Assembly: GCA_023515745.1 (NCBI GenBank)
Contig: JALECJ010000255.1
Span: 1,126,001-1,190,000 of the forward strand
Length of the DNA stretch: 64,000 bases
From: Amoeboaphelidium protococcarum
Lineage: Eukaryota > Aphelidiomycota > Aphelidea
Direction: 5' to 3'
Below, in pieces: positions 11,086 through 22,317 of this stretch. Numbering within the stretch: position 1 is the stretch's first letter; each line of letters begins with the position of its first letter. The notes below the pieces were generated by a model. The model saw only the letters and a program-made list of their open reading frames with translations. It did not search any database and was not told the origin of the DNA. Made by a program: the position numbers and the translations under genes.

Positions 11086-12057
11086 TCAAAGACTATCTTT
11101 TTTACCTCTCTTAAGACCTGCTTTAGCTTGAGCAATAAGTTCAGCAAAATGATCATCTTAAGCCTATTTGGACTGTTTTCTAACGGACTGAATGGAACTC
11201 TCTTCTTTAGCCATCACTTGTTATACGATATCTTTAGACGATCTACCATCTAGGGATTCACACGACGCGTTCCACATTAAGATGTAATCTTATAACCGTC
11301 GCATCCTATCAGTGGCAGAACCATTCACCGGAAGATTGTACTATTTCAATAGTTTGCGAATGTCAGCGTCTTTCATCGCAGGCAGGTAGATTTTAATAGG
11401 CTTCTTCCCCTCTTACTTTTTAGGTCTTGTGAATGTATCATCATTTTAATCTTTGTGTCTCTTTACCGGCCTTTCACTTGATTGCTAGTTTTATTACTGT
11501 ACACCAAAATTGACATCTTTTACTCCGTCTAGACACTTATTAACATGGAGGGTAAATTCCTGTTCCGACACATCAGAACTTTTACCGCAGACCATGCACT
11601 TTCTATACGAGTCAACCACACGAGTAGATCTTTAGTTTCTCCTCAGCTCGTCTCCCATAATTGGCGTCAAAGTCTCGCGATGATCGATACGTTCCGTTTC
11701 AACTTTTTTCTTACTGGGCAGAGTGGACGACTAATGAGCGGCAGAGGCTAAAGCAGATAACGCTTTAGGACGAGTTTGGATGAATAATTTGCACAAGTCA
11801 TCGACGTGCTTGTTCGATATTATGCTCTACTTTTGACTCTAAATGGCCAATCTACAGGCAGGACAAGACTTATCAGCGGTGATCTGCGACTGGAGAGCAC
11901 GTTGAAGACACTCAAAATGAAAGTTGTGACAACATGGAACAACCATCCTAGTTCCTGCAGTAAGAAATTCTTTACAAGCCAAACATCTCAGCATCGAGTC
12001 AATACTCCTAAATTCTTAAAATTCCTGAGGCCAATCTTCGGGCTCATCGCAGCTCAT
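11086..12057 (-). CDS. RAD18: RAD18-type postreplication repair E3 ubiquitin ligase
   Basis: 323 residues, ATG at 12057 to TGA. RING finger at about 25-70 (LRCLACKEF, CCHNFHFEC, CPAC). A UBZ-type zinc finger follows with C154, C157, H171 and C175 (CMVCG, HVNKC), then a SAP domain at about 222-262 (DIRKLLKQYNLPVNG, followed by the typical YILMWNASCES). RING-UBZ-SAP in this order is specific to RAD18, which with Rad6 monoubiquitinates PCNA at stalled forks. The acidic start (DEPEDWP) also matches. The C-terminal Rad6-binding region is short and less clear. Much of the frame is hidden by TAR codons under the standard code. Confidence 0.93.
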
Positions 12058-12220
12058 TATACTCTAGGTCATTTCATGTAACTGTTTTTGGGCACGGAAT
12101 AAGGGAAAGAAGACATTTCTTTAATGGGAATTACGCGATAAATAGTCGACGAAACAATCAAAGGGCGTTTATATATTACATCACATCACAAGTTGAAATT
12201 TATTAGTCTGACTATATACT

Positions 12221-13066
12221 TCAATAATCAGCATCATTTGGTACAGCGATAGATTTTATGACACCCTCTCCGGCTATAACTGAGGCTGTAGTCTCAATTG
12301 CGCGTCCTGTTCTCGACGCTGTGAAGCCGCGTTTATTCATCATGGTTGTTATCGCTTCGGTATCTTGTGAATTCAACACCAACTTTAAAAATACCATTGA
12401 GAGGGGTACAAGCATCAGGAATACAGCAGATACGAATACCATGTCGTTTATACTAGTTGTAATGGCTATTCCATAAGTTATGACGGTCAATATACTCAAA
12501 AGGGTTGTTACCAATGTAAATCGAACAATAATAATTTGCGACTTTTTGGGATTTTGAGTTTACGATTAGAAACTGAGCAGTAGATATACATATAGCAAAT
12601 CAAGACCGACAGCTAGCAAGCCAGTTGCACCAATAATGAACTAGAAGGCTCTACCCAGTGACCTGTTACCAGTCAAACCAGCGAGAAAGTAAAATGCTTA
12701 TACAAATGCTAGCAACGAGGCTACCACGATGGTGTATCGCACAACATAATCCCATCGCGTCTCCTTGACCATAAAAATTGTCCTTCTGTACAAGAAGACC
12801 ATGAACGCAATCTCGCCAACAGACAATGTAGGATAATACAGTAAAGTTGTGATCCAAGCAGGCGATATAGCCCCAATGTTAGAGGCACACGCGACAGAAT
12901 GCATCATTGTGGCACAGCTACACATCAGGATAATGTAGAAATTCATGGTATTAGAGTATAGCGATTCCCAGCCGCGTAGAAGCACTTCCACGCCACCATA
13001 CAGCGCCATCATTGTAAATTGAATAATGGCCAGAGATAGAAAGCCAGCAAACGTATCCAAGGCCAT
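12221..13066 (-). CDS. Seven-transmembrane protein, unknown
   Basis: 281 residues in one frame. Seven evenly spaced hydrophobic segments are visible (near residues 5, 42, 70, 108, 140, 180 and 210), with a Thr/Arg-containing cytosolic tail of about 45 residues (RGFTASRTGR). The layout fits a GPCR-like or microbial-rhodopsin-like topology. No retinal lysine context or named GPCR motif is evident, so only the topology is claimed. Stop TGA at 12223..12221. Confidence 0.8.
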
Positions 13067-13523
13067 TTTTCGGATAGAGCACTAAAGGTAAATATAATAA
13101 TTAGTAAGGCGTAAGCGACGAGGCCAAAAGTATAGATGTACGTGTGTATGAGTGAGTAGAAGAAGGCGGATAGAGACTGTCAATATTTGATTGCTAAGCA
13201 AAGAGATATAAAAATATGCTTATTGATAAATTGCCATTATGCGAGCACAACATCTGATTGATTGATCTGGTTGTATTTATAGACGGGCACAAAATCTATC
13301 TGGGCCAGCCGGCTGACAACCAGCTGAATGGCCGAACTGTTTCAAGATGTCCGTTTCAACTGTTCTCGCAATACTTTCTCAGTTCTTAATCATTAGCAAG
13401 ATTGTTTCAATTGTTGTTGTTATTATTGTTACTGTAACATTATCATACGATTCAGTGAATTTGTTTCATCTTATCCCTTAATTACAAAGTATTATCATCG
13501 ACATTGTACAGATTGGATCGATA
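13067..13523. promoter_or_regulatory. Divergent promoter region with repeated GTTTCA
   Basis: 457 bp between divergent starts of the 7TM gene and the SH3-RhoGAP gene. GTTTCA occurs four times within about 130 bp (around 13338, 13352, 13407 and 13462). The same pentamer core is clustered upstream of the NodB-like genes. Confidence 0.35.
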
Positions 13524-15570
13524 ATGGCAACATAACCTCAGAGAGTCAAGTATGAATTGAATATCAAATCTGTATAGCCTCAACATACTGTGTATGTGTT
13601 TACTCGTTTTATTATGTAGAGCTTTGTGGGATTATAATCCTAGTGATGGCAACGAATTAAGGTTCTTGAAAGGTGATATCATCGGACTAATAGCTTAGCA
13701 TAACAAGGACTGGTGGGAAGGTAAGACAATTGGTTGTTTACAGTGGTTTCATGGATTGAGATCATACGATATGTAGGTGAATTAAAAGGGCAAAGGGGAT
13801 ATTTCCCAGCCAATAGAGTGGAAGTTATTGTGGAGCCTCCGGTCAATATGAGCACTAAACCTACAATGTCATCTGCGTCTAAGCGATAATCTGATGTTGT
13901 TAATCCTCTGAATATGCCTCAGATGGAAATACCTGTTAATGCTGGGTAACCAAAGCCATCTGGCAGAAGAGTAAGTTATAATTTAAAATTTTGAGTATAA
14001 TATCATGTATAACCTTAATGTATTATCTGTGTAGGCATCTGAATAATATTAATAGCCTCAACCTGCCCCTGGTGATATGCCTAATGTATAGCGTCCGTCT
14101 AATGCTATGCTTGCAGAGTTGGCAGCCCGTAGTAAAACGCCAACACCGAGACCTTCTAGCCGCGATGCCACCGTGTCTCCAAAGATGAATGTCGCTGCCT
14201 CTCTTAACTCTAAAGAGAGCTCTAGTCCAGCGAGTACTGCGAGCAAGAGATTATCCGTTGCTGAGAACAAAGGATCATTCAGTATGCCACCTTAATCTCT
14301 ACCTGCTGGGGCATTTGCATTGCCGGGAATCGCCTCTTCTATATCAAGTTCTGCTGGCGGCGCTTTCGGTGGTGCATCTTCTTATAATCCTGGCACAAGT
14401 TTTGCTTCCACTGATGAAGATGATGAAATGGATGGTGTGGCGACTGATGATGCTCCTCCGGTGGCCTCTGTAGTGAAGGCTGGTATGCTGAGCAGAGGCA
14501 GAGGAGACAGCTCCGCCACATTGAAGTCGAACAAATCAATCTACGTCGAGTTGGCTCAGAACAATATATACTTTTACAAGGACTCATAAGCCAAGAAGAA
14601 GGATACCAAGCGTGATAAACCGATGTTCATCTTGGATTTGAAAGGTGCCAAGATTGATTGTTCGGGCAATCTGGACAAGAAGCGGTCTGTATTTGCTATC
14701 TAGAATGCTGAAGGTCATGTTTTGTTATTGCAGGCGGCCTCTGAGTAGGAGAGATAGTCTTGGTCAGACGCTATCCTCGAGTCTTCTGGAGCGCGTCAAG
14801 AAGTATTGAATATCGATGCCATAGCATCTGCAAAGCCGGAAAAGCAAAAGAAGGTCAAGAAGTAGTAGGCTGGTGACGAGGACTCATTGGATCAGGAAGC
14901 GGCCAAGACTAAGCTTAAGGGATTCTTTAAGAATAGACCAACTGAGTAAAAGTTGAAAGAGCGTGGTATAATTCGCCAAGATATAGCATTCGGAGGACTT
15001 TTAGAGTTGTAGGTAAAGGCTGAGAACAAGAAGGTTCCTTCAATTGTGGAGACGTGTATTGCCCAAGTTGAGTTGAAGGGAATGGATAGTGTAGGCATTT
15101 ACCGCCTCTCTGGTAATGCAGCAAGCATCCAAAAATTCCGTGTCCTCTACAATGAGGATCCAAGTAAAATTGACTATAGCGCTGAGGAGTGGTCTGATGT
15201 TAGTATTATTACTGGTAGTCTGAAGTTATACTTTAGAGAGTTGCAAAATCCATTGATGACATTCGAACGCTACGATACGTTTATCAATGCTGGCAAGATT
15301 TCAGATTACTAGTAGAGATTTAATGCAACTAAGCAGGCCATCGCTGGACTACCGCGCCCGTACTTTGATACACTGAAGTATCTGGCGGCGCACTTACAAC
15401 GCGTGAGTAAAAGATCTGAGTAGAATAAGATGGACACCAACAATCTGGCCATAGTTTTTGGGCCAACTCTGATTCGCGCTCAAGTAGAAGGAATGGAGAT
15501 GATTACGAACATGAGTTACCAGAATTGCGTTATGGAGATGATTATTGCAAATGCTGATAAGCTCTTTTGA
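13524..15570 (+). CDS. SH3-PH-RhoGAP GTPase-activating protein
   Basis: Four exons: 13524..13549, 13620..13720, 13777..13970, 14035..15570. The introns are 70, 56 and 64 nt, all GT to TGTAG; 618 residues. An SH3 domain at about 9-60 (ALWDYNPSDGNELRF, DWWEG, GYFPANRVEV) is assembled only by splicing. A Ser/Pro/Gln-rich linker follows, then a PH domain at about 253-359 (KAGMLSRGRG start, WSDAI end) and a RhoGAP domain at about 420-618. The catalytic arginine finger is R464 in GIYRLSGN, and NLAIVFGPTL is also present. It should inactivate Rho/Cdc42-type GTPases at membranes during polarity or actin control. Partners cannot be read from sequence. Confidence 0.95.
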
Positions 15571-15712
15571 TGAATGGTGGTTGTATGAAAAGTGAATTGG
15601 TAAGATAGATGCTAAGTTCTAGTTTATTAACTGTCATCACAGCACATGTTTATCTCGTATAAACCATCATCGAATGTTGTTCTCTATTATCTTTTACTTT
15701 GTGCTTCATAGT

Positions 15713-16699
15713 TCATTACTATCCAGTCTAACTTTATATGAGATATTGCAATCTGGTCTTAATCTGCTCAGCATGTACGAGCATATAATGATTTTTCTAT
15801 TGAATCTATTATACCAACTCGTTGTAGATCTAACTAGCTTAAGGCTGAGGAATATTAACATTCATAAGCCAAAATTGCAGTAGCTCCAGCACTTGAGAAA
15901 TCTAGCCATGATAATGAGGACTTTTTAGATAGTTTACCATATAATCGTTTTCATAGTTCCATTATTGCAGCTGTTATAAATCCATATATGCGAACTGATC
16001 AAATGTTTTAGTAAGCTATGTGGTTGACTCTAAGGCGGCTTTAATTTACGTGTTCAACCGCGCAGACATCATTATCAAATTATTTCTGCCGTGAATTACA
16101 TGCTTCACTAACCATTGCACATCTAGCGGAGAGAGTTGACCACATAATGGAGACAATTGCCTGTTGACGAAACTTTTCCAAATCTACAGTAAAATGATGT
16201 GATCTCGCGTGCGCGCCTCCGTCTAAGGCATCACACTCCGTGGCTGAATGCCACCTGGAAACAGTTATTACTTCTCAATTTCTGCCATTTAAACAGCTTA
16301 ATGAAGCTGAACTGTAAGATGCTGCAGTTGCATCTAATGAAACTGAATACTACTACCAATCTGAAACTGCTACGGATGCATGTGTGGGAGAGCGTGCGTA
16401 GATTATACCAAATTTTATATTCTCTCACTCTCTTTGCGCACCAAGAAATTCAGCTTTGATGCTTCCAGCTCTTTGAACGACAGCGACTCTAGCTTTACAT
16501 CAAACAGGCCATAATTGAGAGTCTATGGATCATTAGCGCTAGCAGGTGCCAGTACATACTTGCCAAATCGAGCACCAATTGCTCTCTCATCAAACTCCTG
16601 GCTGCAAACCATAAGCTTTCGTGATGATTACTACTGATTTTATTATGTTGGCACAGCCAGCGACGGCCCAGCCGATTAATGTATTTAAACGCGTGACAT
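15713..16699 (-). CDS. Gln-rich protein, unknown, helical
   Basis: A 328-residue frame from ATG at 16699 to TGA at 15715..15713, with about 29 TAR codons, so it is invisible under the standard code. The N-terminus is low complexity (SAGPSLAVPTQQNQQQSS). Residues 35-85 look globular (RFGKYVLAPASANDPQTLNY, LFDVKLESLSFKELEA), and the remainder is long, Gln-rich and helix-prone, with possible coiled coil. A frame this long can occasionally arise by chance with a single stop codon. Its codon content and mid-protein composition favour a real gene. No family recognised. Confidence 0.65.
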
Positions 16700-17132
16700 T
16701 TAATCATCATTGCTCTATACGCCGTAATAGCATAACAATAGAGTCAACTGGACCACAAGCTACTACCTGAAACCAATCATTTACATAGTCTATTCAATTT
16801 ATAATACTGTAACGATTTATTGCTAATTATTTTAAACCAAAGAAGCATTCAATTTAAATATTCCAAGGGTAACTTCTTACTACCAACAACATGTGAATTC
16901 TGTGTGAAATGCCATGCTGTTACATCAATTTATTTAGGCGTATGTTACTGGTCAATCTCAGTAGGCGCCACAGTCTAATTAAACCACGATTATCTTAGCA
17001 TTATCGATCATTTACGCTATGGTTTATCATCTAAATTACGCGTTTAATTTATACAATTGATGCATTTAAATGCGTAAACCACAGCGTCTTTTTCAACTCT
17101 TTGATCAAACGATTCGATTTTATATATTCAAC
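16700..17132. other. Divergent intergenic region (433 bp)
   Basis: AT-rich, with repeated tttaaac/ttaaat runs, between divergently oriented genes. No motif assigned. Confidence 0.3.
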
Positions 17133-18194
17133 ATGACCGATGAAATGTATTCATAAGTATTCCAGCAAGTAGCTTCAAAGATGGTCAAATCTCATACACT
17201 CCTTCAGCTTACAAAGATGTAAATCTAGGTTGCTTTTATCGCCGGTCTGAAGAAGCAAATGTCATTTGTTTTTGCACTTTACAAGAATTAATGGTCTGTG
17301 ATTGCTGCAGTCTAATCTGAATTATCGCCCAACCTATGTCTGTACTTGTCCAAAGTTGATTCCACAGGTTTGCTGGATAATAGACGCGCTTAATCTCCGC
17401 TAATTTCAACTTTAATCTTGTCTCATGTGGAATGTTGCAGAAAGTGGTATGGTGTTAAAAGGGTCGCTGTGACTGCCAAGAGTAATCCAGAGTATCTCTT
17501 CCGCGGATCATCGAAACTAACATCAAAAGGTCGACTAGAAGGACTTAAATTAACCAAATGGTGGATGGATGTGTTGCAGTCTATTGGTGAAGCTCAGACG
17601 CGATATTTATATGTTCCATAGCACTAATAGAAGAATACGCTACCTCACGACTTGAAGTTGAAGTTGAAAGACTGTGATTGGTTGTACTGTCTTCCTCATA
17701 AAACTGTTGATCAGGTGGATCTATTTCACGATGACCCGTTTAGTGACTATATTAAACGAAACTTGCTAGATAAACCAAATCTGCCTATGAATACTGTAAT
17801 CAATGATATGCTACCTTAATCAAAGGATTTCATTAATGGTGATGTGGGCTTGATCTTCATTGATCTGGATGGGAGCAAATATAATGGCGATGAGAAGGGG
17901 GAGTTGAGGCAATCGACTGCTTGTAGAATAGACACTTAATAAGAAATAATTCTTTCATAACTGCTGCGTATGCTTGTGGGAGAATAAGAAGACGGAGAAG
18001 ACAATGAAGATTAACATTTATCTTTTGCGAGTGTTGCAAAATGTCTCAAATCCTCTGAGACTCTTTTGAAGCTGATGTAACCGTATATCAGTACACTCAC
18101 GGTTGAAATTTAATGCTAACGGTAGAAGGAAGCGCGTCGAATGGAAGATTAACAACGACCTGTGAATGTTCTTCAAGTGAAACGTCGAAAGTGA
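17133..18194 (+). CDS. RTT109: Rtt109-type histone acetyltransferase
   Basis: 353 residues. Blocks match the fungal Rtt109 fold in order: YLSKVDSTGLLDNRRAQSP, PEYLFRGSSK followed by LKLTKWWMDVL, then CDWLYCLPHKTVDQVDLFHDDP, and GLIFIDL. The two aspartates in FHDDP (D200, D201) align with the Asp pair near the catalytic centre of the yeast enzyme. Rtt109 acetylates histone H3 (K56, K9) with chaperone Vps75 or Asf1 and protects replicating chromatin. The alignment is from memory of the family. A basic C-terminal tail is present (RRKEARRMEDQQR region). This family in this form is mainly fungal, which bears on the host lineage. Confidence 0.82.
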
Positions 18195-18297
18195 GCGGAA
18201 ACATTCTCTCTCTCTGAATTTATGCTCAGCTTCTTTCGCGTTTTCGTTCTCTTCATTCTTTTGACTTGAGTAAGGTCTGTCAGTGTGGAATTTAGGC

Positions 18298-20166
18298 ATG
18301 TTCCTTAACATAAACGCTAGAATATAATTGTTTCAACTATACTATGTTTGCGTGTCTGTTGTGTTATCAATTCTACTCACCGCTAGCCAATAAGATATTG
18401 ATTCTTCTCCTTATGGAATCATCAGGCTGGGTTATTGGTAATCATTTGCCTTATCTGCCGTGAATGCTATCAATTTACTTCCTGCACGCGAAGGAACTAT
18501 AAAAATATTGTTTCAACTCTCACTCTGGCTCTATACTATTTTTATGCTCCTTCTCCGATATAACCATTTGAATCCGTATCGTCTGGTGGCGCCTCTAATC
18601 TTGTATTGGTCATTCAGAATGTTTTACTCTGTGGCATTCTTCTGGTGGACTGGATTTGCCGCTGTCAATTGGTTCTTTCATGACGCTTTTTACGAACGTA
18701 ATGACTCTACAGTATTATGTCTAATACTTATAAGTGATTTATCCTAATTCTATCGGTAATATGAGCTTGAAAATAATGATGCTGAATTGAAACTGAATTC
18801 TAAATAGTTCCGCGATAGATATCCTCTTTAAATATTATATTCCTCGTTTGCAATCATACTGCTCTCTGTAAATTCGTAAATATGGGCGATAATTACCACT
18901 TTATCTTCTGCTGGCATATTGTTCTTGATACGATTCATTTACATCCTCATCTGGTAAAGGTCATTAACTATAAAGCGAAAGGTGGCTAGAATGTCTACAT
19001 CCCCCAATCAATTTGTTGAAAGTCCAATGTTAAGCTCTGCGAGTTCTGCAATATCTATAGACAGCCCACTAAGATAGAGATTTCCGTAAAGCATCTATCA
19101 CCGTCCTTAGTCTGTATTCACTTACTCCAACGTTGATTAATACCATGAGATACTAAAAAGCAACGTATATTAACGTTAGGAGAGGAAGTTATCATCAAAG
19201 GCTCAATTTATCTGGAAATTATTTCATTTAGTCAGCCTTTTTCTGCTGTCTTCCTCAATATATTGGCTATCCATCAATCGCATTACAACTTAATAAATCT
19301 GGCAGCAGAAAGAGCTTGTTAGAGGTTTTAAGCTAGAGTATGAGCGATTACTATCTGTAGTGGTAATGACAAACCATAGAGATGGTGATCCTGATTATTT
19401 GTTGAGAACTTTGGAATCTTATGACGCCTAGTTAATTTCATCGAATCTATCTGATCCTTTGTTTAATCGAGTTGAGACTATAATCTACACCTCAAGCACT
19501 GCAGATGAACATTTTATATTTAATATTGCTGCACTGAAATACTAAGATCGATATGTTTTTCGATTTATATCACGATAAGAATCAAATGTACCTGAATAGA
19601 CGCGTTTTACCTCAAAATATTTGAAATAGCGGCTGGATTTTGCTGATGGTATTTATTATGCACTAAACTAATCTGATTCCTATCTCATAATGTTGGCTGA
19701 AGATGACATGCCTCTGTGCTCTTATTTCCGATAATAATTCAGATCCTTGATTCATCATGCTTTTGTAGTGGGCGACCATTGTGGAGCATTTATTGGAACT
19801 GGTGGTAGCGGCATTGTGATGACTCGACCAACTGCTTTGAACATTGTAAAGTTGTTGAGATCAAAAGATTATCTCTCCAGGCCTGTGGATATTCTCATAC
19901 AACAATGCCTTCGTGGTCATTTGCCATAATGCAGTAATTGTGTGGATCCACGGACGCCTAATAGGCTACCGTGGCTGTATAAATAGTAACCTCGTGGATT
20001 GCTAGCTTCAAGTATTTTATACATGTATCACATTGGATTTGACTCTAGTACATTCCGAGGTCGCAGATATGGGGCGGATGCGTTCCAATGTGGATGGAGA
20101 CACCCTTTCAATGGTCACTCGGGCTTAAAAGTTTACAATTACAATCGAAATTGCATCGATGGATGA
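18298..20166 (+). CDS. Multipass membrane glycosyltransferase, PGAP4/MGAT4-like
   Basis: One 622-residue frame without a TGA, spanning some 30 TAR codons. The first half has several membrane helices (near 15, 70, 100, 185, 205), and a Ser-rich loop (STSPNQFVESPMLSS) precedes another helix near 305. The second half resembles a Golgi/ER glycosyltransferase: LSVVVMTNHRDGDPDYLLRT, then SYLIMLAEDDMPLC with the acidic EDD metal-binding motif, then GAFIGTGGSGIVMTRPTAL. That order (EDD, GGSG) recalls PGAP4 and MGAT4-type enzymes. The start at 18298 is chosen because it is the first in-frame ATG and gives a hydrophobic N-terminus. The donor and acceptor sugars are not readable. Confidence 0.75.
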
Positions 20167-20272
20167 TCATCTTTAGTTTGCTTAGAATATAATTTAGATA
20201 ACCTGATGGCATAGTTAATATACTAATTTAAATTGAAAAATATAGAATGTATTGATTTCAAAGTGCAGTAAC

Positions 20273-21976
20273 TCATTTCATCTTCAACTTTTTGATATCT
20301 CCTTGCACAACATCTTAATCAGTAGGTCTTTTCATAAAAGTAAGAAGAGCTTCACCGTCACCCACTACATCTTCCTCCTCCTACTCTTCTTTATCTTCTT
20401 GTTTATATACTGCATTAGACGCGGTCTTACTCTTTTACTTTGACCCACTTTTAGACTTTATATTGCCAACGTTAAAATCAGTAACAGCAGACTTGTTACC
20501 AGGAGCACCTTTGGATTCACTTTACTTCTTACCACTTGATTTGGATGGCTACTACTACTACTTGGTTTAATGATTAGATGTAGATGATGTAGAAGATTTG
20601 AGAGCTTTGGAACTGTAAATGCTGTCTTTGCTATACTTTTCGGCCACTACGCGCTTCGCCTTACGCTCATTGACAATGCGAGTCCACTCTTTCAACTCTT
20701 CATCCACAGTGAGCGGGCGTACTTTAAACGGCAGAGAATCTTCTTTCTATGAGTCTGATTGCTACAAGGTATTAATAATCTGCTTAGTGTAAGCGGGATG
20801 AGAGAATCTGATGTAACACGATAGCTACTCAGTCGGATTCATATCAATGTAGGCGATGCAATCTTTGGATTCAGTTTTGAGAGCATTCATCAAAGACTCT
20901 GCAATCGCCACCTTCTTGAACATCTTCAATGGTATATCGTATGCAAGTACAATTGTATCTTTGACAAAGTCGATAGTGGAAAGATTCTAGACAGTAGTGG
21001 CTGAAGTAGAATCACCAATACCAGTGGTAAGGCGACTTGTATTATCATCATGACGATTCTTCATCTGCTGCAACACACGTTATTAACACCGCTTATACAG
21101 CTAATAATCCAGATACTGCCGCTTCAACAGAGACCAAGTAGACTTTTTCATTACGCGAACTTTCATCATTCGAGCAATTATTATTAGCTCTTCCGGTTGC
21201 AAAGACTATCGCAATTCTGTCAATAATTCAACGTCTGCTGACTCTCTATCAGATTACAGCTTGTCAAGTTTGTGAATCCACTCTTACACTCTATCCAAAG
21301 TCTCTTTAGCGTAAATCTGAGTAGATTACTATTGAGTATTCTAATCAGCATCAGCGGGCTTGAACAATTCCAGACACTCATCCACCAGATATTAATCTGT
21401 AAATTCAATAAACGCGAATCCTTTATTCAGTGCTCTTTTAGCAGCGGTATTACTCACAGACTCTGATACCTACTACTTTTGATCGCTACTTCTACCATGC
21501 TTTGTATCACTACCATTACTACTATTACCATTATAATCATTCTTGGGCTGAACGTATTCAATTTGAATATGTACAATCTTATTAGAACATCCCAGTACAG
21601 TCTCGAGCATAAAATTCAACGCGTATCTAGTCCATTTACGCGGAAAACCTTCAATGTAAATAGAGTTACGCGCATATTAGTTCTCAATACACAGCTTCTG
21701 ATACTCATTCACGCCGCCAATGGGTAGATATTTAATACAATCAGTAGCTTTATCATAATGAAATTAGACTTCAATATCGTCATCATGTTTACCGCCATCT
21801 GGATGCAGTATGCATTAACGCAGTTATTATGCAGATTTAAAGTTACTATTCACCTAGTCCAATTTCATCAGATCACTCACTAAAATATATCCATCCACAG
21901 AAGCAGATTTATCCAATAGATTAAGTAACTACCGATCGCTCTCGATATTCTTGAACAGATTTACCAAATGCTCCAT
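20273..21976 (-). CDS. LARP7: LARP7/Pof8-like La-related protein
   Basis: 567 residues in one frame, with about 30 TAR codons. Residues 1-85 resemble a slightly short La motif (LFKNIESDRQLLNLL, SVDGYILVSDLMKL). An RRM follows (NSIYIEGFPRKWTRYALNFM, later GFAFIEFTDQ), then a helical linker. A C-terminal xRRM lies near residues 365-475 (DCIAYIDMNPTEQLSCYIRF), with the helix LTVDEELKEWTRIVNERK typical of LARP7. The tail is low-complexity Lys/Gln/Ser. This family chaperones 7SK RNA in animals and telomerase RNA in fission yeast (Pof8) and ciliates (p65). Here a telomerase role is the more likely but is not shown. Confidence 0.8.
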
Positions 21977-22317
21977 CACTACTATACTTTAATATCAAAT
22001 TTAGGCTATCACTGTACACTGGTTACGCCGCAATCTATCTGGAAAGGAGAAAAGAATATTTAACGCGTTTCTTTCAGTGCTCTTAGTTCTCTCCCGTAAT
22101 CTCCTCTTCTCCGTCGTTGCTATTCCTCGCCGTGTAAATATCGTCGCGTTTCAGTTCAGTTTCGCCCGTTTCTCTCTCTTTTCTCAACTCCACTCTTCTC
22201 TTAAGTGTCTGTTTAAGTTGTTCATCCTATTCACTGTTTGTTTAGTGAGGTGCATTTTAGTTCTTAAAGTCGACGATAAATCTAGAGTAGAAATAATCTC
22301 TATCCGATTGTATAATT
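21977..22317. promoter_or_regulatory. Divergent promoter, LARP7-like and USP14-like genes
   Basis: 341 bp between divergent ATGs. Pyrimidine-rich on the plus strand near 22090-22230, with GCGTTTC at 22065 and 22148 and CGCCCGTTTC near 22165. Confidence 0.3.

Noticed and set aside
16199..16459. Plus-strand ORF in the 15.7-16.7 kb region
   Set aside because: Lies antisense to a much longer minus-strand frame (328 codons) with better protein-like composition.
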